Below are positions 56,409 through 64,000 of a stretch of DNA of 64,000 nt, piece by piece. The stretch's first letter is position 1. Each line of letters begins with the position of its first letter. Both the position numbers and the translations under genes were made by a program. The DNA lies in NCBI GenBank assembly GCA_041287865.1, contig JBGGMV010000028.1, positions 1 to 64,000 on the forward strand, read 5' to 3'. The notes under the pieces are model-generated. The model did not search any database, was not told the origin of the DNA, and saw nothing but the letters and a program-made list of their open reading frames with translations. This DNA comes from JAPWJZ01 sp041287865. GTDB lineage: Bacteria; Pseudomonadota; Alphaproteobacteria; Micavibrionales; UBA2020.

Positions 56409-59111
56409 ATGGCATCAGACGACAGTGAAAATGGCTATCACGGCTACCGTTACCTGACGGACGCTACTGACTCGCGTCAGTACGCAGTCCGTTTCGACAA
56501 CGGCCGCCCCACGAAGCCATTCCAGGTTTTCGCACTCGACCCCCGCGAAAGCCGCTTCAAGCCCAACGAAACCGTTTTTGCGCTCGATGACGATACAGAA
56601 ATCAAGTCGGTCGGCGGCAAGACCCGCATTTCGACCACTGCCTACCAGGTCTCGATCAACGCGGCTGCTGATCCCACGGGCATGAAGTTCGTTGGCGTCG
56701 AATATGATGTCTCGTTCGATTTCCAGCCGGGCGATTTCCGCGTGAAATACACCCTCACGAAAGAATCGCAAGCAGCGCTGGCCGATATCGGGATGGACGC
56801 AGGCTTCCCGAAAACCTTCTCGGACAAGCTGAGCCCCACCAGCCGCGGCCTCCAGAAGGACGCAGCCGGCAACATCCTGATCGATCCTTCGGTTCTGCGT
56901 AACCTGTCCTTCCCCCCGCATCACGACGGCGGCGCGATCATCGCACGCCAGAACCTCGAGATGACCTCGACCGAGCCGACCGTGCAGCCGCGCGTTGAAG
57001 ACCAGTCGAAGCCGACCGAAAAGCCGACCGTGACCACGAACCCCACGACGGACAAGCCGACGACGGTGACCAAGCCCTTCAACACGGCAACCACCAACAT
57101 TCCGAAGCCGCCCGAGCGTCCGAAGATCTCGGATGCCTCGATCGAAGGCGTCATCCGCCAGTATTGCGACGACCTGACCGAAAAAGCCATCAACGGCAAA
57201 CTTGACCCCGTTGTCGGCCGCGACCAGGAAGTTGTGGACTCCATCAAGATCCTCTCGCGCCGCAAGCAGGCTTCGGTCTGCTACACCGGCGACGCGGGCG
57301 TTGGTAAAACCGCCATGTTCTCGGGCGTCGCACAATATATTGCCGACGACAAGGATGTTCCGGACTCCTTACGCGGTGCGCGCGTTCTCTCGCTCGACCT
57401 GCAGGCCATGAACGCGGGCGCGAAATTCCGCGGCCAGTTCGAAGAAAAGCTGAAGCCCCTGATCGACGGTCTGAAAGAACGCGAAGGCTATCTCAAAGGC
57501 CGCAAGATCATCCTTGCGATCGACGAGATCCACTCGCAGCTGACCTCGGGCAAAGCCGAAGGCGGTACGGATGCCGGCAACATGATGAAGCCGTTCCTGA
57601 CCTCCAAGGGCATCTCGGTGATGGGCACCACCACCTCCGAGGAATACCGCAAGCACATCGAAAAAGACAACGCGATGGCGTCGCGCTTCGAGCAAAAAGT
57701 GCTCGCCCAGCCCGATGCTGACTCGACCCGCGTGATCCTGAACAAGCTCTGGCCCCTGATCAAGGAACACCATGGCATTGCCGAAGACCTGGCGCAGGAA
57801 GACCTCGAATACGTCATCACGATGACGAACCGCTACGCCCCCAACGAAAGCCAGCCCCGCAAAGGCGAAAAGGCTCTCGACATGGCGGCGGCCTCGGCCA
57901 AGTTCCGTCACTCGAACGTGATCGAGCGCGAAGACATCATCACTGCCGTTGCGCAAATGTCGCGCCTGAAGTCGGACTTCCTGAACCAGTCCGACCATGA
58001 CCGCTTCCTCAAGATGGAAACCGAACTGCCCCAGCAAGTGCTTGGCCAGCCCGGCGTCCAGCGCGTGGTTGACGGCCTGATCGGCTCGCGCTCCGGCCTG
58101 AACGACCCGAACCAGCCCTGGGCTGCCTTCGTGTTCCAGGGCCCGACGGGTACCGGTAAAACCGAACTCTGCAAAGCGCTCTCCCGCTATCTCTTCGGCA
58201 CCGAAGAGGCGCTCATCCAGCTCAACATGGGTGAATACAGCGAGAAGCACACCGTCTCCCGCCTGATCGGCGCCCCTCCGGGCTACGTCGGCTTCGATAC
58301 GGCCGAACCCGCCCTGACGGAAAAAATCCGCCAGCGCCCCTACTCGATCCTCCTGCTGGACGAGATCGAGAAAGCGCACCCGGATGTGTTCAACGTTCTC
58401 CTGCCCGTCCTCAACGACGGCAAGATGACCGACAACCAGGGCAAGACGGTTCTGTTCAACAACGTGATCGTGGTCATGACGACGAACCTCGGCGCGAAAG
58501 AAGCAATGGCGGCCCTCAAGGGCGGCGCCAACGGTTCCTTCGACCAGGGCGCGGCCGAAATGCCCCCCGAGCAGCAGGAAGCCATCCTCGCCAAGAAGTA
58601 CGAAACCGCACGCGGCCAGTTCTTCCGCCCCGAGATGGTGAACCGCATCGAGGAACTGGGTGGCTTCGTCACCTTCATCCCCCTCGCTCCCTCGGTCATC
58701 AAGAACCTCGTCAACCGCGAAGTCGACAAGATCAACAAGCGTATCGCTGACCCGACCGGCGCCAACATCAAGGGCATCACCCTCGAAATCGGCCAGGAAG
58801 CTCACGACCAGCTTGCGCGCGAAGGCTACAAGCCCGAAATGGGCGCACGCCCCTTGCGCAAAGTGGTCCGCGAGAAAGTCTCGAACCCGCTCGGCAAATG
58901 GGTCATCGCGAACAAGGCGGAAATCGTCGAGTTCGTGGCCAAGAACGGCGGCGCGAAAATCGTTATCGACACCGTCGGTGGCGCCTTCGCTCCCCGCATG
59001 GAAAAAGCGGGCGCAGTTGTTGCCGCGGAAGCCGCTGCTACGGCGACCAACGACAACAAGGCCGTCAAAGACGATGCCGGCAAGCCGAAGGTCAAAAAGC
59101 TCAAGCCGTAA
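56409..59111 (+). CDS. Hsp100/Clp-type AAA+ ATPase with novel N-terminal domain
   Basis: A 900-residue double AAA+ protein. D1 has RDQEVVDSIKILSRRKQ, Walker A GDAGVGKT (294-301) and Walker B IILAIDE (367-373). D2 has Walker A GPTGTGKT (578-585), pore loop GYVG (625-628), Walker B ILLLDE (647-652) and arginine-finger FRPEMVNRI. The usual Clp_N repeats are missing; residues 1-185 are a beta-rich unknown domain and 186-235 a Thr/Pro/Lys linker. There is no ClpB-type middle coiled coil (the D1-D2 link is short), and the D2 loop after TTNLGA lacks an IGL/IGF ClpP-docking motif (reads GGANGSFDQG). It is thus likely a stand-alone unfoldase/disaggregase (inference). No ClpP or T6SS genes are nearby. 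Confidence 0.9.
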   Translation: MASDDSENGYHGYRYLTDATDSRQYAVRFDNGRPTKPFQVFALDPRESRFKPNETVFALDDDTEIKSVGGKTRISTTAYQVSINAAADPTGMKFVGVEYDVSFDFQPGDFRVKYTLTKESQAALADIGMDAGFPKTFSDKLSPTSRGLQKDAAGNILIDPSVLRNLSFPPHHDGGAIIARQNLEMTSTEPTVQPRVEDQSKPTEKPTVTTNPTTDKPTTVTKPFNTATTNIPKPPERPKISDASIEGVIRQYCDDLTEKAINGKLDPVVGRDQEVVDSIKILSRRKQASVCYTGDAGVGKTAMFSGVAQYIADDKDVPDSLRGARVLSLDLQAMNAGAKFRGQFEEKLKPLIDGLKEREGYLKGRKIILAIDEIHSQLTSGKAEGGTDAGNMMKPFLTSKGISVMGTTTSEEYRKHIEKDNAMASRFEQKVLAQPDADSTRVILNKLWPLIKEHHGIAEDLAQEDLEYVITMTNRYAPNESQPRKGEKALDMAAASAKFRHSNVIEREDIITAVAQMSRLKSDFLNQSDHDRFLKMETELPQQVLGQPGVQRVVDGLIGSRSGLNDPNQPWAAFVFQGPTGTGKTELCKALSRYLFGTEEALIQLNMGEYSEKHTVSRLIGAPPGYVGFDTAEPALTEKIRQRPYSILLLDEIEKAHPDVFNVLLPVLNDGKMTDNQGKTVLFNNVIVVMTTNLGAKEAMAALKGGANGSFDQGAAEMPPEQQEAILAKKYETARGQFFRPEMVNRIEELGGFVTFIPLAPSVIKNLVNREVDKINKRIADPTGANIKGITLEIGQEAHDQLAREGYKPEMGARPLRKVVREKVSNPLGKWVIANKAEIVEFVAKNGGAKIVIDTVGGAFAPRMEKAGAVVAAEAAATATNDNKAVKDDAGKPKVKKLKP

Positions 59112-59145
59112 TAAATATTCACTTTGTGTTTTGGTGAAACTGACG

Positions 59146-59172
59146 GGGCCCCTCACGGGGCCCCTTCTTTTA
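59146..59172 (+). terminator. Terminator of the Clp-like gene
   Basis: GGGGCCCC-TCAC-GGGGCCCC (59146-59165) forms an 8-bp stem followed by TTCTTTTA, 34 nt after the stop. It is repeated at 59191. Confidence 0.8.
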
Positions 59173-59190
59173 TTCCAGCGGAGCTGCGTG

Positions 59191-59215
59191 GCCCCTCACG
59201 GGGCCCCTTCTTTTT
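59191..59215 (+). terminator. Second, duplicated terminator
   Basis: GGCCCCTCACGGGGCC followed by CCTTCTTTTT repeats the preceding terminator almost exactly (24 bases identical to 59148-59171). The copy is a 43-bp-shifted tandem duplicate. Confidence 0.75.
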
Positions 59216-59313
59216 ATGCCAATACGCCAGAGGATTTAACGACTTGCCAAACTGCGGGGTCTTCCTAAGATAAAAGAAGTTTGAATGACCGCTTTATTTC
59301 AGGGAAAGCACAC

Positions 59314-60003
59314 ATGCGCATTTTATTGTCAGCAACAGTTCTTGCGATCGCCTTCACGTTATTATACCCGGCGCAGGCGCGCGCGGAGGAGGCTAAACCC
59401 GCAGGCGATATACAAAACCTGACATCCACGGTGAATGCCATTCTCGAGAGCCAGCTACGCACCGATAAAGCCCTCGCCGGCATGCAGCAAACCGTCTACG
59501 CAATGCAGTCCCGCGTCAACGCGCTGCAGGAGGAACTGGCGTACATGAAAGAACAGGCGATGACAGACGAACAGCGGAGCATGAAAAAGTATACGCTGTC
59601 CGACCTCGCCAAGGCGCAGGCAGGCTATGTCTCCCGCCTGACACAGGGCGGCAGTTATTGGGAAACCACCGAATTCAAAATGAACGATGACGGCACCGCC
59701 ACATTGATCGGCCGCGGCACCGCTGTGCTGAACAGCGGGTCTTCCAGCAACAACGCGGGGCAGGGCGCCCTTCTCTACACCACCTTCACGGATCTCGACG
59801 ACCCGCTTTTCAAGAAATGCCGCGCCTTGCTGGAAAGCACCTCCAAGGCGTCTTGGCCAGTGTCAACCACGCTTGAAGTCTTCGGGCTTGGCACCTACGA
59901 AACCGGCCCGGCCGATCCGACGAATTCGGAGCACAATATCACCAGCGCCTTCGCCTTCCGGCTGGGCAAGCTGACGCAGTGCGAACAGGTCAAAATGCCC
60001 TGA
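59314..60003 (+). CDS. Exported coiled-coil hypothetical protein
   Basis: A 229-residue protein with AGGG nine bases before the ATG at 59314. The signal peptide (ILLSATVLAIAFTLLYPAQARA) ends near residue 23. A helical region (about 30-95, LTSTVNAILESQLRTDKALAG to QALEELAYMKEQ-like) is a coiled coil. The C-terminal half is beta-rich with a Gly/Ser stretch LNSGSSSNNAGQG and two Cys (FKKCRALLES and LTQCEQVK) that could form a disulfide. No family recognised. It is followed by a 177-bp AT-rich gap. Confidence 0.7.
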   Translation: MRILLSATVLAIAFTLLYPAQARAEEAKPAGDIQNLTSTVNAILESQLRTDKALAGMQQTVYAMQSRVNALQEELAYMKEQAMTDEQRSMKKYTLSDLAKAQAGYVSRLTQGGSYWETTEFKMNDDGTATLIGRGTAVLNSGSSSNNAGQGALLYTTFTDLDDPLFKKCRALLESTSKASWPVSTTLEVFGLGTYETGPADPTNSEHNITSAFAFRLGKLTQCEQVKMP

Positions 60004-60180
60004 CTTTGGCTGCTGGCATACATTATATATGCCTCGAATGGGGTATCTGAATACTTCATCTTTGTAATAAATTATTATATTACAGACACTTAGTGTAACA
60101 ACGAATCTTTGACTTTACATAATTTTTTGTGATAGACTGCCCCATCTTGCCACAACAATAAAAACGGCGGGCGTGTGTGA

Positions 60181-62511
60181 ATGACTGACGATGCGAACAA
60201 GGCGGAAGATCTTGGGCCGGTAACCGGCGTAGACGTGCCGTTGCGCCGTCCCCTCGCCTTCAACCGCGCCGCCGTTCCCGATGCCGCGACCGTCACCGTC
60301 GAGGAAATTACCGTCAAAGCGAAGCGCCACCGCCGCACGCTCGACTTTTTCGCGGCGGCCGAACTGCCGACGCCCGACACCGCCAATATGCGCCGCCTTG
60401 TCAGCCAGGGCATCGACATCGACTGGCGCGAAGAGGGGCAGTCGCCGCTGCACGTGGCGCTGCGCCTGAACAACCCGCAGCTGCTGAAGGACCTGCTCGA
60501 GAAGGGCGCAAACGCGCGCCAGAGAACGCGTGAGGGGATGACGCCGCTCTCCCTTGCGATAGACCTGGGTCTTGGCGTGCCGGCGGCGATGCTGCTGGTG
60601 CAGGCCGGCGCCGATGTCAACGAAACCAGCCACCAGCCGGCTGATCCCGCGCTCGAGAAATACACCAAAGAGGCCGAATTCTGGCCCGGCACGCGCCGGA
60701 CGGCGGCGGGCCAAAGCGCGCCGATACATGACGCACTCCGCAAGAAAGACACGGCGCTGGCGATTTACCTTGCCGCGCAGGGCGCGAAAGCCGACATGTT
60801 AAGCACCGGCGGCTATGCGCCGCTGCATATCCTGCTCGAACAGAAAGAGATAGCGGCGGCAAAATACCTGTTGGGCAGCGGGACCGATGCGTCCTTCAAA
60901 ACAGCGCGCGGCATCACGCCGCTGTCGATTGCCATCGATAGCGGGCTGGGCATCGAGGGCGTGAAGCTGCTGCTGGAAAACGGCGCGGATATCGCTGCGA
61001 CCTCCGCTTCATACTCCTGGGAGGGCTTCAGTGAAGGCAAATGGAGCGGCACGGGCCGCCGCGGGGGCGTCGACCATGACGCCGTGCAGGACGCGCTCAG
61101 GGCACAGGACATCGACCTTGCGAAATTCCTGATTGAAAATGGCGCGCCCGTGAACGGCGCAAGCGGCGACGGTTCGACGCCGCTGGTCATTGCGCTGCAG
61201 AACAAGAATATCCCCTTTGCCACATGGCTGCTGGACCATGGCGCCGACCCCAATGCCTGCGGCGCCGGCGATCGCGCCAACCTGCCGTTGCAGGCGGCGA
61301 TGTCCTATCACGACACCCCCGTCATGCAGATGCTGCTGGACCGCGGCGCGAAGCTGGACGCGCAGGACCCCAACGGCGATACGCCGCTGCACCATGCCGT
61401 CGCCTGTTCCTGCACAAAACACGTCAGCTGGCTGGTCGACAAGGGCGCGAACCTTTACCTGAAGAACATATACGGCAATACGCCGCTGCTCTCGGCCATC
61501 ACGGGGCATAACAGCCTGCTCGACTGCGCAGATGTGCTGATCGCCCGCGACCCCGACCTGATGAAGCACTGGAACGACGGCAAGCATGCCATCCATCACG
61601 CCGCCAAAACATACGACGGCGAGCGCGCGGTGATCAGGCTGCTGCAATATGGCGTGCCCGCGCGCCTCGAGGACAAGAACGGCAATACGCCGCTTTACCA
61701 CGCCGCCCATGAGGGCAACGGCACGGCCGAGGCGCTGATCTACGCCGGCGCGCTCAAGGGCGCGTCGGAGGCCGAAATCGAGCAGTACAAGAAAATGCGC
61801 ACCAAGGGCAGGGAAGGCTACGCATACTGGCACTGGAACATCCCGGCCATGATCAGCCGCGCGCGGTCGAAATCGGAAAAACTTGAAAAAACCGCCGTCG
61901 CGGTCAGGCGCAAGGAAAACGCGATGCTGCCCGAGATCGACCGGCGCATGTTCATGATGCTGCAGAAAAGCGGCAGCTACGGCGATTATGCGGCCGACCT
62001 TGTCAAGCAGGGCGCGAACCTGAACGCCCGCAACGACGCGGGCCAGACGCCGCTGATTTTCGCCTGCATGAACGTGAAATCGGATGAGGTTTGCGAATAC
62101 CTTGCCAAGCACAGCGACCTGCTGGCCGAGGACGACAACGGCATGACCGCGCTGCACTATGCAGTGCAGCATGTCAGCATGGGCGCGACGGTGAAATATC
62201 TTGTCGACTATGGCGCGGATGTCGACGCGCAGGATAAAATTTACGGCCGCACCGCGCTGATGAACGCGCTCAAGGGCGGCGACTATGTCGAGTTCCTGCT
62301 CAAGCGCGACGCCGATATCGGGCTCAAGGACAAGACCGGCCTCACGGCACGGCAGCTCGCACATCTGCACAGGAACGAATACAGCGAAGCCGATCTTGCC
62401 AAAGTGGAGAAAGCCGCCAAGACCAAGCCGCGCCGCAAGCGCGAGAAACCGAGGCGCTACACGGAAGACCGCTATGGCAGTTATCGCGGATACAGGCCAG
62501 GGTTTTGGTAA
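60181..62511 (+). CDS. Large ankyrin-repeat protein
   Basis: A 776-residue protein with no signal peptide and at least fifteen ankyrin-like repeats. Units include GQSPLHVALRLNNPQLL-type, RGITPLSIAIDSGLG, GDGSTPLVIALQNKN, NGDTPLHHAVACSC and GRTALMNALKGGDY. The N-terminus reads GVDVPLRRPLAFNRAAVPD and then EEITVKAKRHRR, so the motif (here V-P-L-R-R-P-L-A-F) is at the front, as in the next gene, and not at the end. A charged helix (MISRARSKSEKLEKTAVAVRR) splits the repeats. The basic tail ends YRGYRPGFW. The last gene before the partial one, 87 nt upstream of it. Confidence 0.86.
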   Translation: MTDDANKAEDLGPVTGVDVPLRRPLAFNRAAVPDAATVTVEEITVKAKRHRRTLDFFAAAELPTPDTANMRRLVSQGIDIDWREEGQSPLHVALRLNNPQLLKDLLEKGANARQRTREGMTPLSLAIDLGLGVPAAMLLVQAGADVNETSHQPADPALEKYTKEAEFWPGTRRTAAGQSAPIHDALRKKDTALAIYLAAQGAKADMLSTGGYAPLHILLEQKEIAAAKYLLGSGTDASFKTARGITPLSIAIDSGLGIEGVKLLLENGADIAATSASYSWEGFSEGKWSGTGRRGGVDHDAVQDALRAQDIDLAKFLIENGAPVNGASGDGSTPLVIALQNKNIPFATWLLDHGADPNACGAGDRANLPLQAAMSYHDTPVMQMLLDRGAKLDAQDPNGDTPLHHAVACSCTKHVSWLVDKGANLYLKNIYGNTPLLSAITGHNSLLDCADVLIARDPDLMKHWNDGKHAIHHAAKTYDGERAVIRLLQYGVPARLEDKNGNTPLYHAAHEGNGTAEALIYAGALKGASEAEIEQYKKMRTKGREGYAYWHWNIPAMISRARSKSEKLEKTAVAVRRKENAMLPEIDRRMFMMLQKSGSYGDYAADLVKQGANLNARNDAGQTPLIFACMNVKSDEVCEYLAKHSDLLAEDDNGMTALHYAVQHVSMGATVKYLVDYGADVDAQDKIYGRTALMNALKGGDYVEFLLKRDADIGLKDKTGLTARQLAHLHRNEYSEADLAKVEKAAKTKPRRKREKPRRYTEDRYGSYRGYRPGFW

Positions 62512-62598
62512 GTAATTGATATCTATAACATAAACACCGATTGACATTTACGTAATACGGGGTAATCTCGAGCCCCTTGTCCACCGCTAGCGGAAAAA

Positions 62599-64000
62599 AT
62601 GATGGCGCCGTCACCGAAGAAAAAACCGACGAACAACAAGCCCGCCCCCAAGGCCGACATGGTCGCGCCGGAGCGTCTTATCGTCATGCGCCCGCTTGTC
62701 TTCAACCGCCCGGCAAACGCCGCGCCCGACCCCAGGCTCGCGGAACAGCGCGCGCTGGCGCAGGCGAGCACGCAGGCGCTGGCCGACGCCTTCGCGGGCT
62801 GCAGCGATGACGACAGCAGCGGCATTGATATGGCGGCGATTGAAAAGGCGCTGAAGGGCGGCGCGAACATCAACGCGCCCGTCAACGCCCTGGGCCAGAC
62901 CGCGTTGCATGTCGCGGTGAACGAAAACAACCTCGCCCTTGCGGCGCAATTGCTGCGGGCCGGCGCCAATACACGGGCGCGCGACCATGCGGGCCTGACG
63001 CCTCTTATCAGCGCGCTACGCGAAGGCGACGATGCCATGAGCGGCATGCTGGCCCGCGCCGAGGAAAGGCCCGAGGCGCAGGTGCTGGAGGGCCGCCATG
63101 CCATCCACGACGCCGCCAAGCACGGCCACGTGCAGGCGCTCGAGGCGCTGATCGTGCGCGGCCTATCCCCCACCATCCGCGACATCGACGAGGATTCACC
63201 GTTGATGGAGGCCCTCAGGGCGGAAAAATGCGATGCGGTCTTCGCGCTGGCCTATGGCGGCGGGCTGCAGCAGGGGATGCTGAAAAAATATAACGCGGTC
63301 TTCGACGGCTCCGGCGGCCTCGACATGCCCGACTATAACATGTCGGCTTTCCTCAAGGCCGCGCTCGACGCCAAGCCCGTGACGCTGAAACCGCTGCCGG
63401 TCGCCCTGCCGCAAAAACGCGGCGTGCGCGAGGAAGAACTGTTCGCCCGTATTGCCAGCCGCGAGGAGGAGCAGATTGCCGCGCTGTTGAAAAGGCGCCC
63501 GGACCTGAACGCGCGCGACGACGCAGGCGATACGCCGCTGATCGCTGCCTTGCGCCGCGGGGTGATGCGGACCGCCGACCTGCTGGTAGCGAAATCGGAC
63601 GTCAAGGCAACGGGATTGTACGGGCAGACGGCGCTGCATCTGGCCGCCGCCAACACCGATTTTACCGGCCAGAGAATGCTCAGAAAGCTGGTCGAGCTTG
63701 GCGCCGACATCAACGCGCAGGACGCACGCGGGCAGACCGCGCTGATGAAGGCCGCTCTGGCGGGGGCCGACGACAACGTGCGCTTGCTGCTGGCACACAA
63801 GGCAAAGCTTGAGCTGACCGACAAGCTTGGCCTGAGCGTTACCGACCATGCAGGTTTTGCGCAAAACGCAGAGGTCACCGAACTACTGGAAGAAGCGGCA
63901 GCAAGAAAAAAACCCGCCGCTGCAAAGACAAAAACCGCGCAGACTGCGTTCAAGGCTGCCGCTGCGAAACAGGTAAAATCTACTGCGAAAGCGCCCGCAA
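62599..64000 (+). CDS. Large ankyrin-repeat protein, 3' end cut by window
   Basis: Open from ATG ATG at 62599 to the right edge (467 complete codons), so the C-terminus is unknown. The N-terminal tail (KKKPTNNKPAPKADMVAPE) leads to RLIVMRPLVFNRPANAAPD, a form of the shared motif placed at the front, close to that of the 776-residue neighbour. At least six ankyrin-like repeats follow (LGQTALHVAVNENNLAL, HAGLTPLISALREGDDA, AGDTPLIAALRRGVMRT, RGQTALMKAALAGADDN). A second motif-like stretch PVTLKPLPVALP lies around residue 265. The visible end is Lys/Ala/Thr-rich and repetitive (AAAKTKTAQTAFKAAAAKQV). Confidence 0.85.
   Translation, partial: MMAPSPKKKPTNNKPAPKADMVAPERLIVMRPLVFNRPANAAPDPRLAEQRALAQASTQALADAFAGCSDDDSSGIDMAAIEKALKGGANINAPVNALGQTALHVAVNENNLALAAQLLRAGANTRARDHAGLTPLISALREGDDAMSGMLARAEERPEAQVLEGRHAIHDAAKHGHVQALEALIVRGLSPTIRDIDEDSPLMEALRAEKCDAVFALAYGGGLQQGMLKKYNAVFDGSGGLDMPDYNMSAFLKAALDAKPVTLKPLPVALPQKRGVREEELFARIASREEEQIAALLKRRPDLNARDDAGDTPLIAALRRGVMRTADLLVAKSDVKATGLYGQTALHLAAANTDFTGQRMLRKLVELGADINAQDARGQTALMKAALAGADDNVRLLLAHKAKLELTDKLGLSVTDHAGFAQNAEVTELLEEAAARKKPAAAKTKTAQTAFKAAAAKQVKSTAKAPA

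Noticed and set aside
56409..59111. ClpV of a type VI secretion system
   Set aside because: No Tss genes in the window and the N-domain does not look like a ClpV/Clp_N domain.
57369..59156. 595-residue minus-strand ORF opposite the Clp-like gene
   Set aside because: Antisense of D1-D2 of a clear AAA+ protein.
1..64000. tRNA, rRNA or insertion sequences
   Set aside because: No cloverleaf, rRNA-like stretch, transposase or integrase was recognised by reading; a covariance-model search (tRNAscan-SE, Infernal) would settle the RNA question.

Overview
The window looks like a chromosomal stretch of a GC-rich (by eye near 60%) alphaproteobacterium. Support comes from a GapR/DUF2312 protein, a Cox15-type CtaA, an NADP-isocitrate dehydrogenase of the eukaryote/alphaproteobacterial type, sigma-54-type flagellar promoters and a Nudix plus winged-helix NAD regulator. 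The lineage below class level cannot be fixed from the sequence; ankyrin-rich, T4SS-bearing, flagellated groups such as Micavibrio-like or Rhodospirillales-like bacteria would fit (inference). No rRNA, tRNA, CRISPR array, transposase or integrase was recognised.

Layout. 1-2.5 kb: the end of a Sel1-repeat gene, icd and two small unknowns. 2.5-6 kb: a minus-strand ankyrin protein and a membrane-anchored double AAA protein separated by a 145-bp palindromic element. 6-10.3 kb: 10-bp iterons, two tandem phosphodiesterase-fold membrane proteins, a LapG-like cysteine peptidase and a glycine-zipper protein. 10.4-15.2 kb (minus): lipase, two small membrane proteins, ctaA, a TauE-type permease and an ankyrin-like/pseudo-AAA protein. 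15.5-16.8 kb: a three-gene envelope/metal cassette. 16.8-20.3 kb (minus): nadA-nadB-nadC with three TTATRCTCA-type upstream repeats. 20.7-24.7 kb: a five-gene overlapping operon, four of whose products are ankyrin proteins. 24.7-28.1 kb (minus): a candidate NAD regulator, a secreted Sel1 protein, gapR and an L,D-transpeptidase. 28.1-32.2 kb: flgK-flgL and a divergent gene sharing back-to-back sigma-54 promoters. 32.3-35.2 kb: two secreted paralogues, one with an intact HEXXH motif and one without. 35.2-37 kb (minus): an RNase J-like protein and iscX. 37.2-49.4 kb (minus): a Dot/Icm (I-type) T4SS segment with dotD, dotC, dotB, icmT, a TcpQ-domain protein, four tandem paralogues of unknown family, a lytic transglycosylase and a DsbG-like protein. 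49.6-53.5 kb (minus): six ankyrin proteins. 53.7-64 kb: two small membrane proteins, a GNAT enzyme, an unusual Hsp100/Clp ATPase, a coiled-coil exported protein and two large ankyrin proteins, the last cut by the window edge.

The organising theme is a Dot/Icm-type secretion segment surrounded by at least thirteen ankyrin or ankyrin-like genes. Many of these proteins carry a short motif of the form (I/L/V)-x-V-x-K/R-P-(L/I)-x-(L/F) near one terminus. The six next to the T4SS also end in (F/L)-x-L. This suggests, but does not prove, a family of secreted ankyrin effectors sharing a sorting signal. Three unusual AAA+ proteins (a double AAA with a degraded second domain, a pseudo-AAA fused to ankyrin-like sequence, and a Clp ATPase with a novel N-domain) are the other distinctive content.
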